From Allopusillimonas sp048270225 (GTDB lineage: Bacteria; Pseudomonadota; Gammaproteobacteria; Burkholderiales; Burkholderiaceae_B): a stretch of DNA of 64,000 nt. The position numbers and the translations under genes are program-made. Below the pieces are notes generated by a model that saw only the letters and a program-made list of their open reading frames with translations, was not told the DNA's origin and ran no database searches. This document shows, one piece after another, positions 19,016-27,331 of this stretch. The stretch is taken from NCBI GenBank assembly GCA_048270225.1, contig JBLWTG010000002.1, positions 248,001-312,000 on the forward strand. The letters are read 5' to 3'. Position 1 is the first letter of the stretch, and every line of letters begins with the position of its first letter.

Positions 19016-19995
19016 TGAAAGCCCTATTTACCGCAACGGCTACTCCATTGTCCCGCGCAGCGCTCATGCTGGCCGTGGCCTGTAGCGCCTCGCCCGCGGC
19101 ATTCGCGCAGCAGGCCGCAGACGCCGGCAAAGCGCCGGCCGCCCCCGCAACAGCCGCGAGCGCCCCCACATTCACGCCGGGCGACCCCGCGTCCATTCCC
19201 GACAACGAGTTCGGCGAGATCGTCAGGAAAGGGCAGAATATCTTTCTGCACACCGGCAAATACGCCAAGGACTATGTCGGCAATACGCTCAATTGCGCCA
19301 GTTGCCACCTGGATGCCGGGCGCCGCCAGAACGCATCGCCCATGTGGGCGGCCTATGTGCTCTACCCCGCCTATCGCGACAAGAACAAGCATGTGAATAC
19401 GCTGGCAGAGCGGCTGCAGGGCTGCTTCCAGTACAGCATGAACGGCGTCAAGCCGGCGGCCGACAGCGACACCATTGTTGCCCTGGAAAGCTATATGTAC
19501 TGGATGGCCAAAGGCGCGCCGACCGGCGTGAAGCTGGCGGGGCAAGGCTATCCAAAGCTGGACAAGCCGGCCAGCAAGCCTGAATACACGCGCGGCAAAC
19601 AGGTGTTCACCCAGCACTGCGCGCTATGTCACGGCGCGGACGGCGCGGGACAGAAGGCAAGCGGAAAAATGGTGTTTCCGGCACTGTGGGGCGACGAGTC
19701 CTTCAACTGGGGCGCCGGCATGCATAGCGTGGCGAACGCAGCCTCCTTCATCAAGCACAATATGCCGCTGGGCCAGGGCGACACGCTGACCGATCAGCAG
19801 GCATGGGACGTCGCGTATTACATGAACAGCCACGACCGTCCTCAGGATCCCCGCTACAAGGGGTCGCTGGAAGAAACGCGCAAACAGTTCCACAGCAGCC
19901 CGAGCGATCTGTACGGTCAGACGGTGGACGGCAAGGTGCTGGGTTCTGAATCCACGCCAGCAGGCGGCGTGCTGCGCGCCAGGAAGCAGGGCTGA
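19015..19995 (+). CDS. tsdA: TsdA, thiosulfate dehydrogenase
   Basis: Periplasmic di-haem enzyme joining two thiosulfates to tetrathionate (reversible in some species). Haem 1: Cys94-Ala-Ser-Cys97-His98 in the family-typical NCASCHLDAGRRQN. Cys137 in ERLQGCFQYSMNG is the unusual cysteine axial ligand of the active-site haem. Haem 2: Cys202-Ala-Leu-Cys205-His206. The signal peptide ends near AAFAQQ. A ribosome site (AAGGAGG) lies within the end of tsdB. Its presence beside a complete sox set gives a tetrathionate branch. Confidence 0.93.
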   Translation: MKALFTATATPLSRAALMLAVACSASPAAFAQQAADAGKAPAAPATAASAPTFTPGDPASIPDNEFGEIVRKGQNIFLHTGKYAKDYVGNTLNCASCHLDAGRRQNASPMWAAYVLYPAYRDKNKHVNTLAERLQGCFQYSMNGVKPAADSDTIVALESYMYWMAKGAPTGVKLAGQGYPKLDKPASKPEYTRGKQVFTQHCALCHGADGAGQKASGKMVFPALWGDESFNWGAGMHSVANAASFIKHNMPLGQGDTLTDQQAWDVAYYMNSHDRPQDPRYKGSLEETRKQFHSSPSDLYGQTVDGKVLGSESTPAGGVLRARKQG

Positions 19996-20004
19996 CGGCC
20001 TGGC

Positions 20005-20040
20005 GCAAAAAAATCCCGGCCAGCAAACTGGTCGGGATTG
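20005..20040 (-). terminator. Intrinsic terminator for the DUF4148 gene
   Basis: Read on the minus strand, a 12-pair stem (AATCCCGACCAG against CTGGCCGGGATT, one wobble pair, four-base loop) is followed by a run of seven T. It lies about 75 bases after the DUF4148 stop and just after the tsdA stop. Confidence 0.85.
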
Positions 20041-20115
20041 ATACTCGCTGGCGCGCTTCAGTCAGAAGCGCGACCGCGCACGCTACAACAAGCCTGCGCG
20101 ATCAGCATGCCGCAA

Positions 20116-20475
20116 TCAGGCACCCACGAAATCAGAATGGTTGGCCGCGTAGCGCTCCAGCTCGGCCTGCACCTGTGCACGGGTCTTGCTCGACTGCTCA
20201 GCGATCTGCGGGTACTGGGATGCTTCGCCAACTGTGACATAGCCTGCGTTTTCAGCAGCCTTCAGCTCTGCCAGGACTTCTGCGCGGCTCTTGCTGTGGG
20301 AGGAAGCGACCTCAACAGGGTAAGGCTGCTCGCCGGCGCTCATCAGGCCCTGTGCCTGGGCTTCGTGCAATTCAGCAACGACCTGGGCGCGGGTTTTGGG
20401 AGCATCGACGGCGGCATTGGCGGCGCCGGCAACAGTGGCAAAAGCAAGCATGGCTGCAATGGTGATAACTTTCAT
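20116..20475 (-). CDS. DUF4148 repeat protein, periplasmic
   Basis: 119-aa exported protein with a Sec signal (MKVITIAAMLAFATVAGAANA). The mature part is three copies of a short helical unit, (S/P)KTRAQVxAEL or SKSRAEVLAEL, near residues 26, 61 and 95, each followed by a Gly/Tyr-Pro turn: the DUF4148 pattern common in Burkholderiales. Function unknown. It has its own terminator and is divergent from the LysR gene; the 199-base gap between them is AT-rich. Confidence 0.88.
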   Translation of the reverse strand: MKVITIAAMLAFATVAGAANAAVDAPKTRAQVVAELHEAQAQGLMSAGEQPYPVEVASSHSKSRAEVLAELKAAENAGYVTVGEASQYPQIAEQSSKTRAQVQAELERYAANHSDFVGA

Positions 20476-20674
20476 GATACGAACTCCGTTTCAAAATGGG
20501 ATCCGGGCAACTGGTTTGGCCCGAATCAAGTCTTTTGTTTTGACGAGTTCAGTATGTGACAAAGGGATGACGAGATAAATATGGGAAAAACGAATTCATA
20601 ATTCCATATTTGGTAGTAATCATTTGTTTTTAAGTAGAGAATATAAACTTATTACTGCCGTTATTGGAACAAAA

Positions 20675-21586
20675 ATGGAGCCATCCCTCAATGATATTGC
20701 GCTGTTTGTCGAAGTTGCCAAAAGCAGGAGCTTTACGCGTGCCGCTGCGGCGCTGGATATGCCGGCGTCCACGCTATCGCGCCGCATCAGCCAGCTGGAA
20801 CGTTTCATCGGCGTGCGCCTGCTGAACCGCAGCACCCGCAAAGTCACCATTACCGAAGCAGGGGCTGTCTATTTCGAGCGCTGCCAGCACATTATCACCG
20901 AAGCCCGCATCGCGCACGAACAATTGACCCAGACCGCGCAGCAGCCCAAGGGCCGCCTGCGGATATCCATGCCCTCGAGCTTCGCGCTCACCTACATGCC
21001 CCAGGCCGTCCAGGAGTTTGGCCGGCTCTACCCCGAAATCAGCTGCGAATACGACCTGGGCATCCAGCCCATAGACCTGCAGGCCGATCCCTTCGACATC
21101 GTCATCCGGCTGGGCCAGCCACCGGACTCACGCGTGGTGTCTCGGCTGCTCGCCTATGCCAAGTTCGGGCTCTACGCCTCCCCCGAATACCTGGACAAGC
21201 ATGGCACCCCCAAATGCCCGGGCGACCTGGCCCGGCACGAATGCCTGTGCGCCTCCACCAGCAAAGAAGACTCCATCTGGCATCTGCGCACCGCCACACG
21301 CGAGGCAGAGGTCGCCGTCAAGGGGCAGGTGGCCATCAACAATCTGGCCATGCAAACGCATCTGGCCGCGCTGGGCGCCGGCATTGTCCCAGCCTCGACC
21401 CATTCGCTGGCGCGCTCCGACGACGCCCGCAACCTGGTGCGCATCCTGCCCGAATGGGAACTGCAGGCCATTCCACTGGTCGCCATGTTTCCATCGCGCA
21501 TGATGCCCGCCAAGACCCGCGCATTCATCGACTTCATGATCGACAAGCTGGCCCACCCCGAGACCCTGCAGGCCCCGCGACACTGA
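20675..21586 (+). CDS. LysR-family transcriptional regulator
   Basis: 303-aa regulator of the CrgA/AaeR-like group: N-terminal winged helix (IALFVEVAKSRSFTRAAAALDMPASTLSRRISQLERFIGVRLL in parts) and a C-terminal effector domain starting near KGRLRISMPSSFALTYMPQ. The target is unknown. The start at ATG 20675 (MEPSLNDIALF) fits the family; the in-frame extension upstream is AT-rich non-coding DNA. It faces the DUF1330-SDR pair convergently. Confidence 0.9.
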   Translation: MEPSLNDIALFVEVAKSRSFTRAAAALDMPASTLSRRISQLERFIGVRLLNRSTRKVTITEAGAVYFERCQHIITEARIAHEQLTQTAQQPKGRLRISMPSSFALTYMPQAVQEFGRLYPEISCEYDLGIQPIDLQADPFDIVIRLGQPPDSRVVSRLLAYAKFGLYASPEYLDKHGTPKCPGDLARHECLCASTSKEDSIWHLRTATREAEVAVKGQVAINNLAMQTHLAALGAGIVPASTHSLARSDDARNLVRILPEWELQAIPLVAMFPSRMMPAKTRAFIDFMIDKLAHPETLQAPRH

Positions 21587-21604
21587 CGCCGCCCGCGCCT
21601 GGGC

Positions 21605-21916
21605 TCAGACCGCGCCGCGATGAATGGTGTAGCGGTGCGCGACGGCGTATTTGTCGCGATGAACCATGGCTTCTTTGTATTCCGGCGAGTTATAGAACGC
21701 CACGGCGCGGTCAAAGCTGTCGAATTCCAGGATCACGATACGCCGGTCACCGACATCGCCACTCATGGCCGCCACCTCGCCGCCGCGCACCAGGAAACGG
21801 CCGCCATACTTCTGCACAGCGGGCGTGGAACGCGACATGTAGTGCTCCCGATAGTTGTCCGAGTCCTTGACTTCGATTTCCACGTAGACGTAGCCACGCG
21901 CTTGCTGCTCGCTCAT
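21605..21916 (-). CDS. DUF1330 family protein
   Basis: 103-aa ferredoxin-like-fold protein of unknown function. Typical features: YVYVEIEVKDSDNYREHYMSRS, KYGGRFLVRGGEV, RIVILEFDSFDRAVAFYNSPEYKEA. It follows the SDR gene by nine bases and is probably in the same transcript. Its own ribosome site is AGGAGGACAAC. Confidence 0.88.
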   Translation of the reverse strand: MSEQQARGYVYVEIEVKDSDNYREHYMSRSTPAVQKYGGRFLVRGGEVAAMSGDVGDRRIVILEFDSFDRAVAFYNSPEYKEAMVHRDKYAVAHRYTIHRGAV

Positions 21917-21925
21917 GTTGTCCTC

Positions 21926-22705
21926 CTAGAAAGTGCCGGGATAAGCCCCGCCGTCCATCAACAGGTTCTGGCCTGTAATGTACCCTGCATGCACGCTGCA
22001 CAGAAACGCACAGGTGCGGCCGAACTCATCGGGCGTCCCGAATCGCCCGGCCGGATTCTGCGCCTGCAGCGCCGCCGCCACCTCGTCCCTACTGCGGCCC
22101 GACGCGCTGGCGCGGGCCTGTATGGTCGAGTCCAGCCTGTCCGTGCTGAACGGGCCGGGCAGCAGGTTGTTGATGGTCACATTGTTGCGCACAGTATTGC
22201 GCGCCAACCCCGCCACAAAACCCGTCAGGCCGCTGCGCGCGCCATTGGACAGACCCAGAATATCAATGGGCGCCTTCACCGCGCCCGAGGTGATATTGAC
22301 GATGCGGCCGAAACCACGCTGCATCATGCCATCCACCGTCAACCGTATCAGCTCTATGGGCGCCAGCATGTTGGCATCCAGCGCGGCCAGCCAGTCGTCG
22401 CGCGACCATTCGCGGAAATCGCCGGGTTTGGGACCGCCGGCATTGTTGATCAGAATATCGGGCGAGGGACATGCCTCCAGCATGGCAGCTCGCCCTTGCG
22501 GCGTGGCCACATCCGCAACCACGATCTCGACCTTGCCTGCGCCGGAGGATGCGATCGCGTCGGCGGTTTCCTCCAGGGCCTGCCGCCCCCGCGCCGCAAT
22601 GGTGACCTGCACGCCTTCCTGCGCCAGCGCCACCGCGCAGGCGCGGCCCAGGCCCTTGCTTGCCGCGCAGACCAGCGCTGTCTTGCCCTGTATGCCCAAA
22701 TCCAT
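21926..22705 (-). CDS. SDR-family oxidoreductase lacking the usual Tyr-x-x-x-Lys
   Basis: 259-aa Rossmann protein of the FabG-like group: cofactor motif CAASKGLGRACA (residues 13-24), DILINNAGGPKPGDF, GRIVNITSGAVKAP and a C-terminal GQNLLMDGGAYPGTF. Where most relatives have the catalytic YxxxK, this one reads LSNGARSGL, so Tyr and Lys are both absent; related divergent SDRs with LSNxxR exist. Activity as a classical dehydrogenase is therefore uncertain. ATG 22705 has a strong AGGAGG before it. Confidence 0.88.
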   Translation of the reverse strand: MDLGIQGKTALVCAASKGLGRACAVALAQEGVQVTIAARGRQALEETADAIASSGAGKVEIVVADVATPQGRAAMLEACPSPDILINNAGGPKPGDFREWSRDDWLAALDANMLAPIELIRLTVDGMMQRGFGRIVNITSGAVKAPIDILGLSNGARSGLTGFVAGLARNTVRNNVTINNLLPGPFSTDRLDSTIQARASASGRSRDEVAAALQAQNPAGRFGTPDEFGRTCAFLCSVHAGYITGQNLLMDGGAYPGTF

Positions 22706-22873
22706 GAACTGCCTCCTGATTTCCTGATGATTTTCTTCAATACCTGACACGCATAGTACGCCACCCATACCGCTCATATACAACATCCGGCGCCTGACTT
22801 CGTATACTGACGGGGTCGCGCCGCCTGCACATGAAAACGGCAGGTCCCGTTCATCACCCTACAAAGGAGCAGC

Positions 22874-24562
22874 ATGCAACACCTGTTGACACGCCACTCG
22901 GCTTTCTATGCAGCCATTCTCGGAACCCTTGTATTCCTGATCCTGAGCCTGGCATCCAGCCCATGGTGGTTGCTGCTGGCGGTGATCTTCGGTGGATTGA
23001 CGCTGCTGGGCATCGTCGATCTGCGCCAGCACAGCCATGCGATACGCAGAAACTATCCCGTCATCGGCAATCTGCGCTATTTCTTCGAAATGATCCGTCC
23101 GGAGATGCGCCAGTATTTTTTCGAAAACGATACCGACAAGGCGCCGTTCTCGCGCGTGGACCGCTCGCTGGTCTACCAGCGCGCCAAACAGCAGATCGAC
23201 AAGCGGCCTTTCGGCACGCAGGGCGACGTCTACCAGAACGATTTCGAATGGATCAACCACTCCATGGAGCCGGTCCATCCCGAGAACAGCGATTTTCGCA
23301 TCAGCGTCGGCGGCCCGGACTGCACCCGTCCCTGTTCGCTGTCGGTCTTCAACATCTCGGCCATGAGTTTCGGCGCACTGTCCGCCAATGCCGTCAAGGC
23401 ATTGAACAAAGGCGCCGCCATGGGCAACTTCGCGCACGACACCGGCGAAGGCGGCGTCAGCCGGCATCATCTTGAGCACAACGGCGCACTGATCTGGAAT
23501 ATCGGTTCAGGCTACTTCGGCTGCAACGACGGCAAGGGCAAATTCTCCGAAGAAGCCTTCGCGAAACGCGCCACGCTGGACAACATCAAGATGATAGAGA
23601 TCAAGCTGTCGCAAGGCGCCAAGCCCGGACACGGCGGCATCCTGCCCGGCGCCAAAGTCAGCGCCGAAATCGCCGAAGCCCGTGACGTTCCCGTCGGCGT
23701 CGACTGCATCTCGCCCGCCACGCACAGCGCATTCAGCACCCCCATCGAACTCATGCACTTCATCGTCAAGCTGCGCGAGCTCTCGGGCGGCAAGCCGGTC
23801 GGCTTCAAGCTGTGCATCGGCCACCCCTGGGAATGGTTTGCCATTGCCAAGGCCATGCTCAAGACAGGCATCACACCGGACTTCATCGTGGTCGACGGCG
23901 CCGAGGGCGGCACCGGCGCAGCGCCCATCGAGTTCGTGGATCACGTAGGCACGCCGCTGCGCGAAGGGCTGCGACTGGTTCACAATACCCTGGTCGGCAT
24001 CGACCTGCGTGACAAAATCAAGCTGGGCGCCTCCGGCAAAATCATTACTGCCTTCGACATGGTGCGCGCCTTCGCGCTGGGCGCCGACTGGTGCAACAGC
24101 GCGCGTGGCTTCATGTTCTCGGTGGGATGCATCCAGGCGCAGGCCTGCCATACCGACAAATGCCCCACCGGCGTCACCACCCAGGACCCGCAGCGCCAGA
24201 AAGGGCTTGACGTCACCGACAAGTCTGTCCGCGTACGCAACTTTCACGCAAACACATTGCACGCCCTGTCCGAGCTGCTGGGCGCGGCAGGCCTGATGCA
24301 CCCAGCGGATCTGCGCCCCCACCATATCGCCAAGCGGATCGCCAGCGGCGAAGTGCGCGTCCTGTCGGCGCTGTTTCCCGACCTGGAGAAAGGCGAACTG
24401 TTGACCGGAAAGTTCCGCCATACGATATTCCGGACCGCCTGGCCTATGGCGCGAGCCGAGTCATTCGCCCCGCTCTACAGCCTGAGCGCCGCGCTCTCGG
24501 GCAACGTAGACAGCATGCCGCCCGGCGCCGCATCAGGCAATCACGCTGCGCCGCATCAGTAA
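22874..24562 (+). CDS. Membrane-anchored FMN-binding glutamate-synthase-family protein
   Basis: 562 aa. Two hydrophobic segments at about residues 8-48 anchor the protein. The rest is the FMN/Fe-S central part of glutamate synthase without amidotransferase: SVFNISAMSFGALSANAVKALNKGA, HDTGEGGVSRHHLEHNG, SQGAKPGHGGILPGAKV, DGAEGGTGAAPIEFVDH, and the [3Fe-4S] cysteines in CIQAQACHTDKCPTGVTTQ. Such stand-alone proteins are widespread but their reaction is not established; glutamate synthesis without GltD and glutaminase domains is unlikely. The 3' end overlaps the NCS1 gene by 30 bases in convergent orientation. Confidence 0.88.
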   Translation: MQHLLTRHSAFYAAILGTLVFLILSLASSPWWLLLAVIFGGLTLLGIVDLRQHSHAIRRNYPVIGNLRYFFEMIRPEMRQYFFENDTDKAPFSRVDRSLVYQRAKQQIDKRPFGTQGDVYQNDFEWINHSMEPVHPENSDFRISVGGPDCTRPCSLSVFNISAMSFGALSANAVKALNKGAAMGNFAHDTGEGGVSRHHLEHNGALIWNIGSGYFGCNDGKGKFSEEAFAKRATLDNIKMIEIKLSQGAKPGHGGILPGAKVSAEIAEARDVPVGVDCISPATHSAFSTPIELMHFIVKLRELSGGKPVGFKLCIGHPWEWFAIAKAMLKTGITPDFIVVDGAEGGTGAAPIEFVDHVGTPLREGLRLVHNTLVGIDLRDKIKLGASGKIITAFDMVRAFALGADWCNSARGFMFSVGCIQAQACHTDKCPTGVTTQDPQRQKGLDVTDKSVRVRNFHANTLHALSELLGAAGLMHPADLRPHHIAKRIASGEVRVLSALFPDLEKGELLTGKFRHTIFRTAWPMARAESFAPLYSLSAALSGNVDSMPPGAASGNHAAPHQ

Positions 24563-25972
24563 ATAATGCAGCAGGCCGCCCAGCAGTGCACCGAAAATCC
24601 AGGAAAATCCGGACAAGGCCTGCAGGGCGGGCGTCCATACCGAAGCCACGGAGAACAGCGCGGCGATGGCAAAGGCGGCCAGCGCTTTCTTGTTCCAGCC
24701 TTTGCTGTAGTAATAGGCGCCGCCCGGGTCCGCTGAAAACAAGGCCTGCACATCCAGGGACTGGCGTCGTATCAGGTAATAGTCCACCACCAGTATGCCG
24801 TACAACGGCGCCAGCAGCGCGCCCAGTGTGTCCACAAACCCCGCGATCCCTATTTTGCTGATCACCGCCACCCAGAGCCCGCCGATGAAAAACGCGATCA
24901 CGGCGGCAATCAGGCCCCCGACCCTGGCGCTGATGCGCGCAGGCGCCAGATTGGCCAGATCGTAGGAAGGCGGAATAAAGTTGGCCACCAGATTGATGCC
25001 GACGGTTGCCACGAAAAAGGTCAGCGCCGCCACGACGGTCAGCAGCAGATTGTCGACTTTGCCGACGATGTCAGTAGGATTGGTGAGCGTGGCGCCGAAC
25101 AGCACCTCTGTTCCGGCCGTGATAAACAGCGCCAGAAAGGAAAATACCGCCAGGCTGACCGGCAGGCCCAGAAAATTGCCCAGCCGCATATGCCCTTCTG
25201 ATTTCACGAAGCGCGAAAAATCGCCGTAGTTGATGATGACGGCCGCAAAATAGGCCACCATGGTGCCCACCACCGCCGCAAAAGCCGCCACCGGCCCGCC
25301 AGCATAATCGCCCTTGCCCTGGAAAATACGATCCACTTCGGCCGGCAGCCTGCTGCCGGCCTTGAACCAGATAATGGCCAGCAGAACAATCATGACCAGG
25401 TACACCAAAGGGCCGGCCCAGTTCAGGAAACGCGCAATCCAGTCTATGCCTCGCAGGAACAGACCGATCTGAAACAGGGCCACGAAGGTGTATGAAATCC
25501 AGTCTATGCCGGTCATACCCAGAAAGGTCGCGCCGCCCGAGGTGCCCAATACCGAATTGAGCAGCAAGGCCACCGCGGTAGAGGCAAAATAGGTCTGCAC
25601 TCCGTACCAGAAAATGGCCACGATGCCGCGTATCAGCGCCGGAAAGTTGGCGCCGCGCACGCCCATGCTGGCGCGCGCCATCACGGGATAGGGAATGCCG
25701 TACCTGACGCTGGGCCGGCCTGTCAGGTTGACCAGCACCATGACAATAAAGCCCGCGAGAATAATGCCCGCGAACACCGCCGTGCCGCTCAGGCCGTAGG
25801 AAATGAACAGCGTTGCCGCCAGGGTATAGCCAAACAGGCTCTGTATGTCGTTGGACCAGACATTGAAGATTTCGAACCACGTCCATTTACGCCTGGCATG
25901 CGGCAAAGGCGCAAGATCCTTGTTATGCAGCGATTGATCGATGTTCCTGATTTCAAGATCGTCGGTAGCCAT
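24533..25972 (-). CDS. NCS1-family nucleobase/hydantoin/allantoin-type symporter
   Basis: 479 aa with about 12 hydrophobic helices. The family motif near the N-terminus is WTWFEIFNVWSNDIQSLFGYTLAATLF, followed by GRPSVRYGIPYPVMARASMGVRGANFPALIRG, the NCS1 substrate-site region. It imports a purine, pyrimidine or related ring compound with a cation; the substrate cannot be named. I chose ATG 25972 (ribosome site GGGGAG) over a GTG two codons upstream. No catabolic gene adjoins it. Confidence 0.9.
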   Translation of the reverse strand: MATDDLEIRNIDQSLHNKDLAPLPHARRKWTWFEIFNVWSNDIQSLFGYTLAATLFISYGLSGTAVFAGIILAGFIVMVLVNLTGRPSVRYGIPYPVMARASMGVRGANFPALIRGIVAIFWYGVQTYFASTAVALLLNSVLGTSGGATFLGMTGIDWISYTFVALFQIGLFLRGIDWIARFLNWAGPLVYLVMIVLLAIIWFKAGSRLPAEVDRIFQGKGDYAGGPVAAFAAVVGTMVAYFAAVIINYGDFSRFVKSEGHMRLGNFLGLPVSLAVFSFLALFITAGTEVLFGATLTNPTDIVGKVDNLLLTVVAALTFFVATVGINLVANFIPPSYDLANLAPARISARVGGLIAAVIAFFIGGLWVAVISKIGIAGFVDTLGALLAPLYGILVVDYYLIRRQSLDVQALFSADPGGAYYYSKGWNKKALAAFAIAALFSVASVWTPALQALSGFSWIFGALLGGLLHYLLMRRSVIA

Positions 25973-26077
25973 CCACACTCCCCATTCTTTGCGCTTTAGC
26001 GGTCACGGCAAGGTTGCTGTCAGGTATTGCTCCGTCACTGTATCGCTGGAACGCGGAATGTGAAATCTATTTTTTCG

Positions 26078-26091
26078 GAGGGTTAACCCTC
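26078..26091. promoter_or_regulatory. Perfect 14-bp palindrome GAGGGTTAACCCTC
   Basis: Lies 105 bases upstream of the NCS1 transporter start and 22 bases after the radical SAM gene. On the minus strand it is followed by A, not T, which argues against a terminator; an operator is possible. Confidence 0.35.
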
Positions 26092-26113
26092 ATGCGATGG
26101 CGTCGCTGCGGCA

Positions 26114-27184
26114 TCAAAACAGGCTAAGCTGGGGCGCGGCCGCCGCCGGCCGCCTGAACTGCGCCACATCGAGCGGCTGGCGTACGCGGTTCAGGCCCGC
26201 CTTCGCGCATGCGCGCCGAAAGCGCTGCTCGATCAGCTGCGCAAAAATACCCGTGCCCTTCATCCGCGTGCTGAAGTCCGCGTCGTAGACCTTGCCACCA
26301 CGCATCTGCTTGATCAGGTTCATGACGTGCGCCGCCTTGAGCGGGTAATGCGCCTGCAGCCACTCCTGGAACAGCCCGGCGATCTCGGCCGGCAGACGCA
26401 GTAGCACATACCAGGCATCCATCGCCCCGGCCTGTTGCGCCTGGAACAGAATTTTTTCCATATCGCGATCATTGAGCCACGGGATGATCGGCGCCACGAT
26501 CACCCCTGCCGGAATGCCTGCTTCATTCAGCTTGCGGATCGCCTGCAAGCGCGCTTGCGGCGTACTGGCCCGCGGCTCCAGCGTGCGCGCGAGCTCGCCA
26601 TCAAGCGTACCGACCGACACACTGACACGCACCAGATTCCTGCGGGCCATGCCGGCCAGCAACGCCATATCCTGCGTGATCGATGCGGATTTGGTCGTAA
26701 TCGCAACTGGATGATTGAACTCGTCGAGCACCTGCAAAATAGAGGCCGTAATGCGCAAACGCCGTTCCACAGGTTGATACGGATCGGTATTGGCGCCCAG
26801 CACAATGAATTTAGGCACATAGGACGGATGAGACAGGGTTTTGCGCAGCAGATCCGCCGCATTGTGCTTGGCATACAGCCGGGTTTCGAAATCCAGGCCC
26901 GGAGAATGATCCAGATAGGCGTGGGTTGGCCGCGCATAGCAATAAACGCAGCCGTGCTCGCAGCCCCGGTAAGGGTTGATGGACTGATCGAAGTAGATGT
27001 CCGGGGAGTTGTTGCGCGAGATGATCGACCTGGCGGTTTCCATGCTCACCGTGGTCGCCGGCCGCGGCGGCTCGTCTGCCTCATGACAGGACCACTCGTC
27101 ATCGACCGCCTCACGCTGAAACGCCTGATAGCGCGGCGTGTGATTCGACACACTGCCACGGCCTTTTATGGGCGAGATTTTCAT
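26114..27184 (-). CDS. PA0069-family (SplB-like) radical SAM protein with a sliding-clamp-like C-terminal motif
   Basis: 356-aa radical SAM protein. The cluster cysteines are Cys75, Cys79 and Cys82 in GCEHGCVYCYARP, the arrangement of spore photoproduct lyase-like proteins. FIVLGANTDPYQPVERRLRIT and ITTKSASITQDMALL are family features. The last five residues are QLSLF, identical to the consensus by which many proteins bind the DNA polymerase beta clamp. A LexA-type box lies 18-37 bases upstream of the start, so the gene is probably DNA-damage-inducible. The reaction is unknown; repair of DNA is an inference from these two signals. Confidence 0.9.
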   Translation of the reverse strand: MKISPIKGRGSVSNHTPRYQAFQREAVDDEWSCHEADEPPRPATTVSMETARSIISRNNSPDIYFDQSINPYRGCEHGCVYCYARPTHAYLDHSPGLDFETRLYAKHNAADLLRKTLSHPSYVPKFIVLGANTDPYQPVERRLRITASILQVLDEFNHPVAITTKSASITQDMALLAGMARRNLVRVSVSVGTLDGELARTLEPRASTPQARLQAIRKLNEAGIPAGVIVAPIIPWLNDRDMEKILFQAQQAGAMDAWYVLLRLPAEIAGLFQEWLQAHYPLKAAHVMNLIKQMRGGKVYDADFSTRMKGTGIFAQLIEQRFRRACAKAGLNRVRQPLDVAQFRRPAAAAPQLSLF

Positions 27185-27190
27185 GGATAG

Positions 27191-27232
27191 CCCCTGAAAT
27201 ATACTGTTTATATTAACAGTATATTCCAGGGG
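27191..27232 (-). promoter_or_regulatory. LexA (SOS) box within an extended 42-bp inverted repeat
   Basis: The core at 27202-27221 reads TACTGT-TTATATTA-ACAGTA, matching the CTGT-N8-ACAG LexA consensus with both TA flanks. The symmetry continues outwards through ATAT and CCCCTG/CAGGGG, giving 18-base arms with one mismatch around a six-base centre. It is immediately upstream of the radical SAM gene and would cover its promoter. Confidence 0.85.
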
Positions 27233-27331
27233 CGGGTAGTATCCGGTTTCTGCAACGCGCGGCCGACATCCTAATGATTGATCAGGTATGCGGGGCGTCT
27301 CTCGACACTGCCCCGCTCAACACATACCCCC

